NCBI GenBank assembly: GCA_031259505.1 | Contig: JAIRLL010000021.1 | Location: 1-10,310, forward strand | Length of the DNA: 10,310 bases | Direction of reading: 5' to 3' | DNA from: Tannerella sp. | GTDB lineage: Bacteria > Bacteroidota > Bacteroidia > Bacteroidales > Tannerellaceae | Shown here: positions 1 to 7,184 of the stretch, piece by piece | How the letters are laid out: each line of letters begins with the position of its first letter | Position numbering within the stretch: the first letter of the stretch is position 1 | Notes under the pieces: generated by a model | The model's database searches: none | The model's input: only the letters and a program-made list of their open reading frames with translations | What the model was told of the DNA's origin: nothing | Position numbers and translations under genes: made by a program

Positions 1-82
1 CAATCACCCAAAAAGGGGAGTATCATCAGCAATTTCCCGAAATGAGGAAAACTCACTGTTTATCAACGTTATCGTCGAATTC

Positions 83-119
83 CGTCATTGGTAGGAGCGT
101 AGCGACGTGGCAATCCAGG
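83..119. repeat. Dispersed repeat of the GTCATTG...CAATCCAG type
   Basis: This 37-base segment starts CGTCATTGGTAGGAGCG and ends GTGGCAATCCAGG. Its ends pair as ATTG (87-90) with CAAT (111-114), and its centre as CGT (98-100) with ACG (105-107) around the loop AGCG. I recognise this layout from short intergenic repeats found in many copies in diverse bacterial genomes, usually as GTCATTGCGAGGAGC...GCAATCCAG. Only one copy is in the window, so repeat status rests on recognition, not on a count. It has no coding potential. Confidence 0.55.
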
Positions 120-220
120 TTTTTGCGGTCTTTTAATCTCCCGCTTTTATTCGCTGAAAGGATTATCCGTTCGGTAGAATCATATCACAACTTTACACCG
201 CGCGCAGTATAGGTATAAGA

Positions 221-237
221 AATAGCCGCTTACGGCT
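221..237 (-). terminator. Weak terminator-like hairpin after the operon
   Basis: On the minus strand AGCCG pairs with CGGCT around a TAAG loop (bases 224-237 region), followed by the T-rich tract ATTTCTTAT. It lies about 35 bases beyond the stop codon at 269. The five-pair stem is short and the T tract is interrupted, so this is only a candidate end of the operon transcript. Confidence 0.3.
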
Positions 238-268
238 TACAGAGGGGGCCGTGCGAAAGATTGCCGCG

Positions 269-1423
269 TCACCTGCGCGACCGTTTGAAGTGCAGCCGGC
301 GAATCAGTCGCGAAGGGTATCCATAAAGAATCGCTCCGAAGACGAACAGCATATTCAATATGCTGATGCGTATAAAATCAATGCCCGGCCTGAAATGCGT
401 CACGCGCTGGCCTTCGGGCAGGTAGTTCACATGTACGGGTATCGGGTGCAGAGGGATGTTTCGCCACGCCAGCCGGACGAGCAGTTCCAGTTCGGCTTCG
501 TAGCGCGATGTGCACGCCCTCATGCCTTTCATCCGAGCCAGCGGATACAGGCGGAAACCGGTTTGCGTGTCGGGCAGGCGAATACCGGTCTGCACCGTAA
601 ACCAGAAGTTGGAAAACCGGTTGGCAAAAGTATTTTTCTCCGGCATGTTTTTCTGTTTGAGATTGCGGCTGCCGATAATCATGCTGCCGGGATGCGTGCG
701 GAGGGCTTCCACAAATTCAGGGATGTCGCAGGCGTCGTGCTGGCCGTCCGAATCCATTGTGAGGGCATACGAATAGCCCGACTTTTCCGCTTCGTCGAAA
801 CCCCGGCGCAACGCATGGCCTTTTCCTCTGTTAGGGCTGTATGAAATGATTTTGATGTGCTGCCGGTAGCGGTTCAGCGTTTCCTCCGTGCCGTCCGTCG
901 AGCCGTCGTTTACCACAATCACAGACGAAGTGTATTGCAGGACGCCATCGAGCACGCCGCCCAGAAAAGCGTTGTTGTTGTACGTGGGAATGACTACGCA
1001 TACGCCCGCCCGCTCCATCAAATCGCGAATCGCCAGTCTCGAATCTTGAACCTCTCTCCACTGCAGGAAAAGACTCGCCCTGGCAAACTGCGTATCATCC
1101 CGGCAGATCGAAACGGTGATTCGGCAGCCGTCTTCCGCCGTCGAGACTTTGGAGAAATTTACCTGCAACGTGTCGCACACTTCGGGATTGATTACCGACA
1201 GGAATTTTACGTTGAGCGCCCTGCGGACAAAAAGCGGCCGTTCCAGTCGGCGTTCCATCAATTCCTTGCACAGTTGGATGATGCACACGCCCGGCGTAAT
1301 CGGATTTCCGGGGAAATGCGCCCTGTAGATGAAATGGTCTTTATTGAGGACGATTGTGTATCCGAATCCCGATTCGCTTTCGTGCGTCTGACGGATGTAA
1401 AAAAAGTCGTCTATCAGTTTCAT
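269..1423 (-). CDS. Fusion of 3-hydroxyacyl-ACP dehydratase (hotdog) and family-2 glycosyltransferase
   Basis: This 384-residue protein has two parts. Residues 1-121 form a FabA/FabZ-like hotdog domain with HFPGNPITPGV at 36-46, including the catalytic-type His36. The position of the usual FabZ glutamate appears to be Gln50. Residues 137-384 form a GT2 domain of the dolichyl/polyprenyl-phosphate glycosyltransferase type. It has VVIPTYNNN (143-151), VVNDGSTDGT (170-179), the metal-binding DSD at 223-225, DTQTGFRLYP (285-294), and one hydrophobic helix near 350-370 that could anchor it to the inner membrane. The likely roles are dehydration of the ACP-bound chain and transfer of a sugar to a polyprenyl phosphate or to the product; the coupling is inferred. 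The ATG at 1423 overlaps the preceding stop as ATGA. Met136, at 1018, could initiate a free glycosyltransferase. In related clusters these functions can be separate genes. Confidence 0.85.
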   Translation of the reverse strand: MKLIDDFFYIRQTHESESGFGYTIVLNKDHFIYRAHFPGNPITPGVCIIQLCKELMERRLERPLFVRRALNVKFLSVINPEVCDTLQVNFSKVSTAEDGCRITVSICRDDTQFARASLFLQWREVQDSRLAIRDLMERAGVCVVIPTYNNNAFLGGVLDGVLQYTSSVIVVNDGSTDGTEETLNRYRQHIKIISYSPNRGKGHALRRGFDEAEKSGYSYALTMDSDGQHDACDIPEFVEALRTHPGSMIIGSRNLKQKNMPEKNTFANRFSNFWFTVQTGIRLPDTQTGFRLYPLARMKGMRACTSRYEAELELLVRLAWRNIPLHPIPVHVNYLPEGQRVTHFRPGIDFIRISILNMLFVFGAILYGYPSRLIRRLHFKRSRR

Positions 1424-1890
1424 AAGGCAAACGTCCGGAATGAGTACTCAATGCGGCGCGCCTCGTTTTTCAGGACGAAAGCGCCCTCGCCTGTCTGCAT
1501 CAGGCGTTTGTTTTTCACCGTTTTTCCTTTCGGCGCATCGCGGAAAAGATAGATGAAATCGCGCTCGAGCGTGCGGCGGATATACCATTTGTCCAGAAAC
1601 GGAACTACGTGCTGCAGACGGCATTTCTTTTCGGATGCGACGATATCGAACGCCTTGAGACCGAATTCGTTCATCAGGCTTCCGCGCCATTCGCCATCCA
1701 TGTATTTCACTATCAGGATGCCCGTCACTTCGGCCTGTTCCGTTCGGATACGCACCTGATACCCGGACGTCCTGACGGTATCGAACATCCGTATTGCAGC
1801 AGCCGGCGCATCCCGTACGGTACGGCAGGAAACGGCCAGACAGGCGCACAGGCTAATCAATATTAAACTGTCTGTCTTCAATCGTGCCAT
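1420..1890 (-). CDS. LolB-like predicted outer-membrane lipoprotein
   Basis: This 156-residue protein begins with a basic N-terminus and a hydrophobic stretch ending LAVSC, with Cys22 the likely lipidated residue; Cys17 is a less likely alternative. The remainder has short alternating strands and a motif FGLKAFDIVAS followed by a WYIRRTLERDF segment. That recalls LolB-type or DUF3261-like lipoproteins that sit beside LolA-like proteins in aryl-polyene clusters. The family assignment is by resemblance and gene order, not by a search. It overlaps the LolA-like gene by 38 bp and the dehydratase-GT2 gene by 4 bp, so translational coupling is likely. The inferred role is to receive a hydrophobic product or lipid from the periplasmic carrier at the outer membrane. 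The ATG at 1890 places the signal peptide correctly. Confidence 0.65.
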   Translation of the reverse strand: MARLKTDSLILISLCACLAVSCRTVRDAPAAAIRMFDTVRTSGYQVRIRTEQAEVTGILIVKYMDGEWRGSLMNEFGLKAFDIVASEKKCRLQHVVPFLDKWYIRRTLERDFIYLFRDAPKGKTVKNKRLMQTGEGAFVLKNEARRIEYSFRTFAL

Positions 1891-2497
1891 TCATTTTTTT
1901 ATCCGTCAGACGGATGGTTGTTTTATCGCCGTTCCGTTCTTCCATCGTCACGCAGTCGACCGTGAAATCGTCGACATCGAACGTCAGTTTGATGGACGAA
2001 AACATCTGTTGCATCTCTTTTTTGACGGGCTTGAGGATGATTTCCCATTTCTTTTCACTCCAGTAATAACTGTTTGTGAAACTCTTAAAGTCGGTCAGCC
2101 CGCTTCCGTCCACACCGCTTATCATGATTTTGACCGTCTCCTGAAAAAAACGGTTCGACTTTATGTCAATCACGTTTTTACCGGTTTCGGTTTGCAGCAG
2201 TATTTTTTTGTCGTTCAGGATGAACGTATAGCTGTAGGGCGAAAGATATTCCCAGCGCAACTTGCCGTTTTTCCGATAATACATTTTCCCTTTCGAGACC
2301 ATTTGCTCGCTCAGGACGGAGAGGTCTTTCGTCTGTTCGAAATCGCATATCAGGCTTTCCATCTTTCCGGATGCCGCCATGATTTTCTCCAGCATCATTT
2401 TTTGCTGTTCCGCCGTCGCCGGCTGCATTTGCGCATGTATCGCGAAGGCAGACAGCCACGCGAATGTAATTAAAAAAAATACTTTCCTGTACTTCAT
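1853..2497 (-). CDS. LolA-like periplasmic lipid/lipoprotein carrier
   Basis: This 214-residue protein has a clear signal peptide, with positive residues at 2-5, a hydrophobic core to about residue 20, and likely cleavage after IHA at 22. The mature part has LolA-fold hallmarks. A FEQTKDLSVL segment near 53-62 is followed by SKGKMYYRKNGKLRWEYLSP at about 68-87, where Arg81-Trp82 falls in the conserved strand region, and then repeated beta-strand segments. LolA-fold proteins shield acyl groups during passage through the periplasm. Copies inside polyene clusters are thought to serve the cluster product rather than general lipoprotein sorting. The start lies 7 bp after the membrane-protein gene, and the end overlaps the lipoprotein gene, which fits a carrier/acceptor pair. 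Confidence in the fold is high; confidence in the cargo is low. Confidence 0.85.
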   Translation of the reverse strand: MKYRKVFFLITFAWLSAFAIHAQMQPATAEQQKMMLEKIMAASGKMESLICDFEQTKDLSVLSEQMVSKGKMYYRKNGKLRWEYLSPYSYTFILNDKKILLQTETGKNVIDIKSNRFFQETVKIMISGVDGSGLTDFKSFTNSYYWSEKKWEIILKPVKKEMQQMFSSIKLTFDVDDFTVDCVTMEERNGDKTTIRLTDKKMNGTIEDRQFNID

Positions 2498-2504
2498 ACC
2501 GTTG

Positions 2505-2858
2505 TTATTTTGCTATTAATACTACGCCTGTCATAATCAGTAAAACGCCGATCCAGCGCACAAAGGGTACCGTTTCGTGAAATATGTATATCGACGCCAG
2601 CATCCCGAAAACATAACTGATGCTGATCATCGGATAAACAACCGACAGTTCATAACGCTTGAGCATATACATCCACAAGCCGCTGGCCGCCGCCATGCAC
2701 AGACCGGAAGCCAAAAAATGCCAGTCGACGAACAGATTGCGAAAAAAAACCCACGCAAACCGGAATACGCCCGTCTTTTCCATGGTCAGCTTCAGAAAGA
2801 CCTGACCGCCGCACAAAAATAAGCATTGTGTCACGGATAAAAGAATTAATTTCCACAT
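2505..2858 (-). CDS. Short four-helix ArnE/EamA (DMT superfamily) membrane protein
   Basis: This 117-residue protein has four hydrophobic helices near residues 3-23, 46-65, 72-92 and 98-116. That is the length and layout of small multidrug-resistance-like and ArnE/ArnF half-size transporters. The motif VVYPMISISYVFGMLAS (73-89) followed by FHE (93-95) closely recalls the third and fourth helices of ArnE-type undecaprenyl-phosphate-sugar flippase subunits. EmrE's membrane glutamate in helix 1 is not evident; the corresponding area reads CGGQVFLK. I chose the ATG at 2858, which overlaps the chain-length-factor gene by 13 bp. An upstream in-frame extension to 3089 is arginine-rich and is out-of-frame CLF coding sequence. 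Its placement with a polyprenyl-phosphate-type GT2 suggests flipping of a lipid-linked sugar. Export of another small molecule is the alternative. Confidence 0.75.
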   Translation of the reverse strand: MWKLILLSVTQCLFLCGGQVFLKLTMEKTGVFRFAWVFFRNLFVDWHFLASGLCMAAASGLWMYMLKRYELSVVYPMISISYVFGMLASIYIFHETVPFVRWIGVLLIMTGVVLIAK

Positions 2859-3883
2859 GATGACAAAAGTATTAACGAATGAGTTTTGTTTTCCGACAGA
2901 TGATAAAGCAGCAAACATTTTGCGCCGTCCTGTGCGGCATGTGTTTGCTCCTCGCAGAGATGTGCGGGTATCTGCCGGCGGTGCAGGCATGTAGCCGCTA
3001 TATATACGCCCATGGCGGACGACGTAAACGAGTCGCCGGACAAGTGTTTGTAACGAAGCCGTTTTTTGTCGGGAAACAGTTTCGCGCACCGGCAGTCATA
3101 CGCCTGCCTGTCGGCAGGCATTCCGTTGCAGCCCGTCATGATGGCGTCTATTTCGTCATACCGGTATCCGGCGTATGCCAGCATCCTGTCCAGCGCCTGT
3201 TTCAACTGTTGCCCGTCGGGGCGGTAAAAAGTCTCGACTCCATCCAGGCGGCAAAGAGCATGTCGGGCAGGCCGGTTTGTGAGTATCATGCCGACAGCCG
3301 TCTCGCTGCGAAAAGCCGTGCCTGCCTCCAGTCGTTCCAGTCGCTGCAGGAGCGTATGAAAATGCGGCGTCAATTCGTCGTGCCCGCCTGCCAGCACGTT
3401 TGCCGCCTCTCCGTTTTTCAGCCGGATAAATGCATCCAGCAACGCACATTCGAACGAGATCGCCTTGTGCGAATACGTCATGTTGTAGCCGTGGCAGCGG
3501 CAATCGATCGCAATCAGCGAACTGACGGTGTTGTGTGTCGACTGCATGAAATGGGTGGGTTTGAGAAACGTTTCTCCCTCTTTCAGCAGCGCGTCGAGAA
3601 AGATTTTCGTATTTTCGATACATCCGAACCCGGTGCCCGTGATGATGGCGTCGGGCGAATCGGTTCCCGCCGCATCTGTTACCTGCCGCGAAACGAGCAG
3701 GGCGCGTTTCAGGATTTTCCCCTGCCGGCGGACGGTGTTGGGCGGAAAGTACTGCCTGTAATCCGGATCAACGGCCGGCACGAACGATTCGCCGTAGAGC
3801 AACGGATGCTCCATCCAGTCGTCCGACAATGGCGACTGTGCCGAGATTTGTTTTGCTGTAGAGATGTAAACAGGTTTAAACAT
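2846..3883 (-). CDS. Chain-length-factor-like ketosynthase partner (no active site)
   Basis: This 345-residue thiolase-fold protein resembles the CLF partners of Bacteroidota type II polyene synthases (the ApeC position in aryl-polyene systems). Recognisable segments are IITGTGFGCIENTKIF (80-95), the QSTHNTVSSLIA segment (114-125), and a KS-like C-terminal region. All three catalytic positions look lost. Alanine 141 sits near the nucleophile place in SHKAISFE, the usual HGTGT is replaced by TGCNGMPADR (250-259), and the second GH pair is replaced by SGD (282-284). Such proteins pair with an active KS and set chain length. The gene begins 6 bp after the stop of the active KS, the usual KS-CLF order. 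The ATG at 3883 is the only sensible start. The protein is about 50 residues shorter than the active KS. Confidence 0.85.
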   Translation of the reverse strand: MFKPVYISTAKQISAQSPLSDDWMEHPLLYGESFVPAVDPDYRQYFPPNTVRRQGKILKRALLVSRQVTDAAGTDSPDAIITGTGFGCIENTKIFLDALLKEGETFLKPTHFMQSTHNTVSSLIAIDCRCHGYNMTYSHKAISFECALLDAFIRLKNGEAANVLAGGHDELTPHFHTLLQRLERLEAGTAFRSETAVGMILTNRPARHALCRLDGVETFYRPDGQQLKQALDRMLAYAGYRYDEIDAIMTGCNGMPADRQAYDCRCAKLFPDKKRLRYKHLSGDSFTSSAMGVYIAATCLHRRQIPAHLCEEQTHAAQDGAKCLLLYHLSENKTHSLILLSSCGN

Positions 3884-3889
3884 GTGGCG

Positions 3890-5086
3890 TCAAGCTTTTG
3901 AAAAAATGAGCGAAGTATCGTTTCCCCCGAATCCGAACGAGTTGGACATGACATGCCGCAAGGGTCTGGGCGGTTTTTCGTCTGTGGCCGGCGTGAAGCG
4001 CAGCGCTTCCATCGGCGTGGAGAAGTGGAGGTTGACGGGGATGAAATCGTGTTGCAGCGCCAGCAGCGAGATGACGGCTTCGATGCTGCCTGCCGCGCTG
4101 GTGGCATGTCCCGTAAACGCTTTGGTCGATGAAACGGGCGGTATGGCGTCGCCGAAAACCCGCTGAATGGAGATGCCTTCGGTCAGATCGTTGTTTTGCG
4201 TGCCTGTGCCGTGAGCATTGAGGTAGTCGATGTCTTCGGGTTTCAGGCGCGCCGATTCCAGCGCTTTCGTCATTGCCAGGCAGGCGCCTTCGCCTTCGGG
4301 CGACGTGGCGGTCTGGTGATATGCATCGCATGTATTGGCGTAGCCCGTCAGACGGCAAAGCGGTGCGACGCCGCGCCGTCGAAACGTGCGTTCGGATTCG
4401 AGCACGAGATACGCCGCGCCTTCACCTAAATTCAGCCCTGCACGGGTCGCATCGAACGGACGGCACGGAGCATCGTCGAGTATCATCAGCGTGTTGAATC
4501 CGTTCAGGTGGAATTTCGTAATGCACTCGCTCCCGCCGGCTACGACAAGGTCTGCCCTTCCTTCGCGAATCAGCATGTCGCCGAGCATGATGGCGTTGGC
4601 GGCCGACGAACATGCCGTCGAGATCGTGTTTACCATCGAAAAGAGGCCGAAATAGTCGGCAATCATTTCGGGACATGCGCCGCAGTCGTGAGTGGCGATA
4701 TACGCAAGTGTTGTGTCGTTCGTCAGGAAATCAATATAATACTGTTCGCTTTTATCCATTCCGCCGACGGTTGTCCCCGAAACCAGCGCAATCCGCAAGC
4801 CGGCGTCTTCCTGCAGGCGGGCTTGTCCGATGGCTTCGCGGGCGGCCATCATCCCCATCAGCGACGTGCGCGTGGTCACCTCTTCTTCGGGGATATGCAG
4901 ATGCCGCATCATCTCCTCGTTACTCATTTTCACTTCGCCGACAGGAAACTCCGTATGCAAAGTGTGCAGGTAGCGAAGCGCGCCGACACCCGAACGGCGA
5001 CTGCGCAAGGCAACCAGCGTCTCCTGCATGTCCGTTCCCAGTGCGGAAACGATGCCTGCGCCTGTCACAAAGATTTCCTCCCGCAT
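3890..5086 (-). CDS. Beta-ketoacyl-ACP synthase, FabF-like (active KS of the KS/CLF pair)
   Basis: This 398-residue protein is a full-length FabF/KAS-II-like condensing enzyme. It starts with the typical EIFVTGAGIVSALGTD strand and glycine loop. The catalytic triad is complete: nucleophile Cys159 in ISTACSSAANAI, His292 in NAHGTGTQNND, and His327 in KAFTGHATSAAGS, with Lys322 just before it. The C-terminus has the FGFGGND motif (384-390). It condenses malonyl-ACP with the growing acyl-ACP chain in the cytoplasm, equivalent to ApeO in aryl-polyene systems. It lies 2 bp after the ACP gene and 6 bp before the CLF-like gene, so ACP, KS and CLF form a minimal PKS unit. Length is normal and nothing appears broken. 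Confidence 0.93.
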   Translation of the reverse strand: MREEIFVTGAGIVSALGTDMQETLVALRSRRSGVGALRYLHTLHTEFPVGEVKMSNEEMMRHLHIPEEEVTTRTSLMGMMAAREAIGQARLQEDAGLRIALVSGTTVGGMDKSEQYYIDFLTNDTTLAYIATHDCGACPEMIADYFGLFSMVNTISTACSSAANAIMLGDMLIREGRADLVVAGGSECITKFHLNGFNTLMILDDAPCRPFDATRAGLNLGEGAAYLVLESERTFRRRGVAPLCRLTGYANTCDAYHQTATSPEGEGACLAMTKALESARLKPEDIDYLNAHGTGTQNNDLTEGISIQRVFGDAIPPVSSTKAFTGHATSAAGSIEAVISLLALQHDFIPVNLHFSTPMEALRFTPATDEKPPRPLRHVMSNSFGFGGNDTSLIFSKA

Positions 5087-5088
5087 GG

Positions 5089-5346
5089 CTATTTTGTCCT
5101 GTTGGCCTGTATGTATTCGGCAAGGATACGTACAGACCTGAAGAGATCGCGTCCCTGCGAAGGGTCTTTCAGCTTGATGCCGTAGTTCTTTTCCATCAGG
5201 ACAATCAGTTCGAGCGCGTCGATGGAATCGAGTCCAAGTCCTTCGCCGAAGAGCGGCGCGTCTTCGGCGATGTCGGCCGGAGCCACGTCTTCGAGATTCA
5301 ATACTTCGATAATTTCTTCTTTCAACTTTAAAATCAGTTCATCCAT
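5089..5346 (-). CDS. Acyl carrier protein
   Basis: This 85-residue acidic helical protein has the phosphopantetheine attachment motif GLDSIDALEL, with Ser41 as the modified residue. Helix 1 (residues 2-17), the acidic loop and helices 2 and 3 are in the usual places, and the length is normal for a discrete ACP. It carries the growing chain between the ketosynthases, dehydratases and thioesterase of this operon. The gene sits 14 bp after the fused KS and 2 bp before the active KS. Classical aryl-polyene clusters often encode two ACPs, and only one is visible here. No phosphopantetheinyl transferase is present, so activation must come from a housekeeping or distant enzyme. Confidence 0.95.
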   Translation of the reverse strand: MDELILKLKEEIIEVLNLEDVAPADIAEDAPLFGEGLGLDSIDALELIVLMEKNYGIKLKDPSQGRDLFRSVRILAEYIQANRTK

Positions 5347-5360
5347 AATTTATTGTCGGT

Positions 5361-7184
5361 TTAATTTTGACTGTATATTTCCTGTAATCTGTCTGCCGAA
5401 AACGGTATTCCCGGCAAAGCATCGTCCGGCAGTGCGACACCGATCAGACACATCAGCGCGTCGTACTGTCCGTCGAAATAATCTACCCATGCAATCAGCG
5501 CATGGCGGACGCATCCGTCCCGGAAAACGAGGCTTGCCGTCGTGGCCACCTGCCTTGCATCGAAATGTGCGCAAACGTAGCACGACGTTTCACCGTATAT
5601 CCTGTTGCGGATGGCAATTTCGGCGGTGACGATGTTCGGCAGCGTGTATACAAAAACGGAAGGGCTGGGGAAAAAATTGTCCGCATCGCGGATTGTATCC
5701 TGATATGCGACGTCGGTATCGAGCGATGCACTTCGGTTGAAACAGACGACCGCCCTGTCCACGCACGACTCAACACGCGGGACGTCGTCGCGAAGAATCA
5801 GTTCGGAGGCCAGAAAGCCGAGCTTCGACAGGTTGTCCATTTTGAAAAACTTGGGCCAGTCCGTTTGCAGCGAGCGGTACAGCGCTATGAGGAATTTCAC
5901 GCTTTCTGCTTCCGGTTCGGCGAAGACCGTCTTCCCGTCCACTGTCGCACGTCCGCCGGCGATGCGGCAATATCTGTATACGTACAACTCCGGCATGCAC
6001 GTGAAATCTTTGTATTTTTGAATCTTTGAACCGTCGCTTTTCTTCGGAGAGAAATGAAACAGCAGCGCCGCATTGCATCCTCCAAAGCCCGAAAGCATCT
6101 TGATGAAATACGGTTTATCCGTGCAGGCCATCCGGTCGGCTATGCGCAGCGTCGAACCGGCCTCGCCCGCGGCGAACCCCGACGTCGGCAGAATCGTACG
6201 GTTTGCCGCTGCATGCGATGAAATCACGCTTTCGAGTACGCCCGCCGCTCCCAGCGTATGTCCGAAAAAACCTTTCAGTCCGTTCACAGGCACGCCGTCA
6301 AGTCCCGCCCGCGCAAGGGCGACGGCCTCCATCCGGTCGTTGTATACCGTAGCCGTCCCGTGTGCGCTGATGAATGCGAGATCGTCCGCATCCACTCCTT
6401 TCATGACTGACTGCAAGGCGAGAAAACAACCTTCGCCTGTCCGCGAAGGGCCTGAGATGTGGTTGGCGTCGTTGCGGACGGCGCCGCGTATCAGCGTGAC
6501 GCCGTGCAGATCCGTTTCATCGGCCTTTTGGTAGATAATGGTGGCGGCCGCCTCTCCGAGATTCAGCCCGTCGTGCGACGCGTCGAACGGACGGCAGACG
6601 CCGGAAGACAGGGCTTTGAACGACTGAAATCCCGAAATGACAAACTTGGACAGCATGTCGACGCCCGTCACCACGGCGCAGTCGTACAGGCCGGCATCCA
6701 GTTGCCGCAGGGCTTCGAGTTGTGCGCAGGCGCCCGATATACATGCGTTGGAGACGACGTACGGCGTATTGGGATTGCCGAAATAAGCGGCTATGCGTTG
6801 CGCCGAATACCACAGACAGACGGCGTCGGGATGGTGGCGTCGACCTTCGTGTGCATCGAGCAGATGCACGTTGCCTTTGGTCGTGGACAGCAGAAACAGG
6901 ACGCGCGGAGCGGAGAGGTCGACCCGGGCTTGCGCCGCCGCGTCGCGTATCGACAGGATTGCTGCTTTTTCGAGGGGCGTGTAGTCGTCCGTGCGGGAGC
7001 GGAGCGCGGCAAAACAGTCGTGCAGCCGTTCACGGTCAATCAGCGAAGCCATGAACGGCTCGCACAGTCCCATACAGTTCTCGTAGCGTGCGACGCCCGA
7101 ACGACCCGATTTCACCGATTCGTAATTTTCCTGCGTCGTGAAGCCCAGCGACGAAATGATATTGTCTCCCGTCTGTCTTATCAT
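5361..7184 (-). CDS. Beta-ketoacyl synthase fused to a second KS-like N-terminal-type domain
   Basis: This 607-residue protein holds a complete KS in residues 1-378. Its nucleophile is Cys148 in SNACISGACA, with His275 in SAHGTATVYND and His309 in KGFFGHTLGAAG, plus a C-terminal GFGGCNAALLF. A linker (about 379-396) leads to a second part (397-607) with KMDNLSKLGFLASELIL and FFPSPSVFVYTLPNIVTAEI. These segments resemble the N-terminal half of a ketosynthase, as in the small KS-like proteins (PF13723 type) of Bacteroidota polyene clusters. The second part is too short for a whole KS and I see no clear catalytic cysteine, so a structural or regulatory role is likely. The ATG at 7184 gives a 4-bp ATGA overlap with the thioesterase and a KS-like N-terminus. 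An ATG at 7235 would overlap that gene by 55 bp. Met397 (5996) could be a separate internal start. Confidence 0.88.
   Translation of the reverse strand: MIRQTGDNIISSLGFTTQENYESVKSGRSGVARYENCMGLCEPFMASLIDRERLHDCFAALRSRTDDYTPLEKAAILSIRDAAAQARVDLSAPRVLFLLSTTKGNVHLLDAHEGRRHHPDAVCLWYSAQRIAAYFGNPNTPYVVSNACISGACAQLEALRQLDAGLYDCAVVTGVDMLSKFVISGFQSFKALSSGVCRPFDASHDGLNLGEAAATIIYQKADETDLHGVTLIRGAVRNDANHISGPSRTGEGCFLALQSVMKGVDADDLAFISAHGTATVYNDRMEAVALARAGLDGVPVNGLKGFFGHTLGAAGVLESVISSHAAANRTILPTSGFAAGEAGSTLRIADRMACTDKPYFIKMLSGFGGCNAALLFHFSPKKSDGSKIQKYKDFTCMPELYVYRYCRIAGGRATVDGKTVFAEPEAESVKFLIALYRSLQTDWPKFFKMDNLSKLGFLASELILRDDVPRVESCVDRAVVCFNRSASLDTDVAYQDTIRDADNFFPSPSVFVYTLPNIVTAEIAIRNRIYGETSCYVCAHFDARQVATTASLVFRDGCVRHALIAWVDYFDGQYDALMCLIGVALPDDALPGIPFSADRLQEIYSQN

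Larger units (their letters stand above)
1..268. other. Non-coding left flank downstream of the operon
   Basis: I see no convincing gene here. The stretch lies just after the last gene of the minus-strand operon. It contains a dispersed-repeat-like segment at 83-119 and a small hairpin at 224-237, both listed separately. The lack of a following minus-strand ORF within 268 bases suggests the operon ends at 269, but the window edge prevents certainty. Confidence 0.6.

Noticed and set aside
251..844. Plus-strand open frames across the operon, for example 251-844, 857-1552, 2879-3901, 4508-5185, 6459-7217 and 8042-9118
   Set aside because: They lie antisense to clear minus-strand genes with recognisable motifs, and their translations are low-complexity, Arg/His-rich shadows without family features.
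2859..3089. N-terminal extension of the four-helix membrane protein
   Set aside because: The extra 77 residues are arginine-rich, overlap the CLF-like gene in another frame, and precede a natural four-helix start at 2858.
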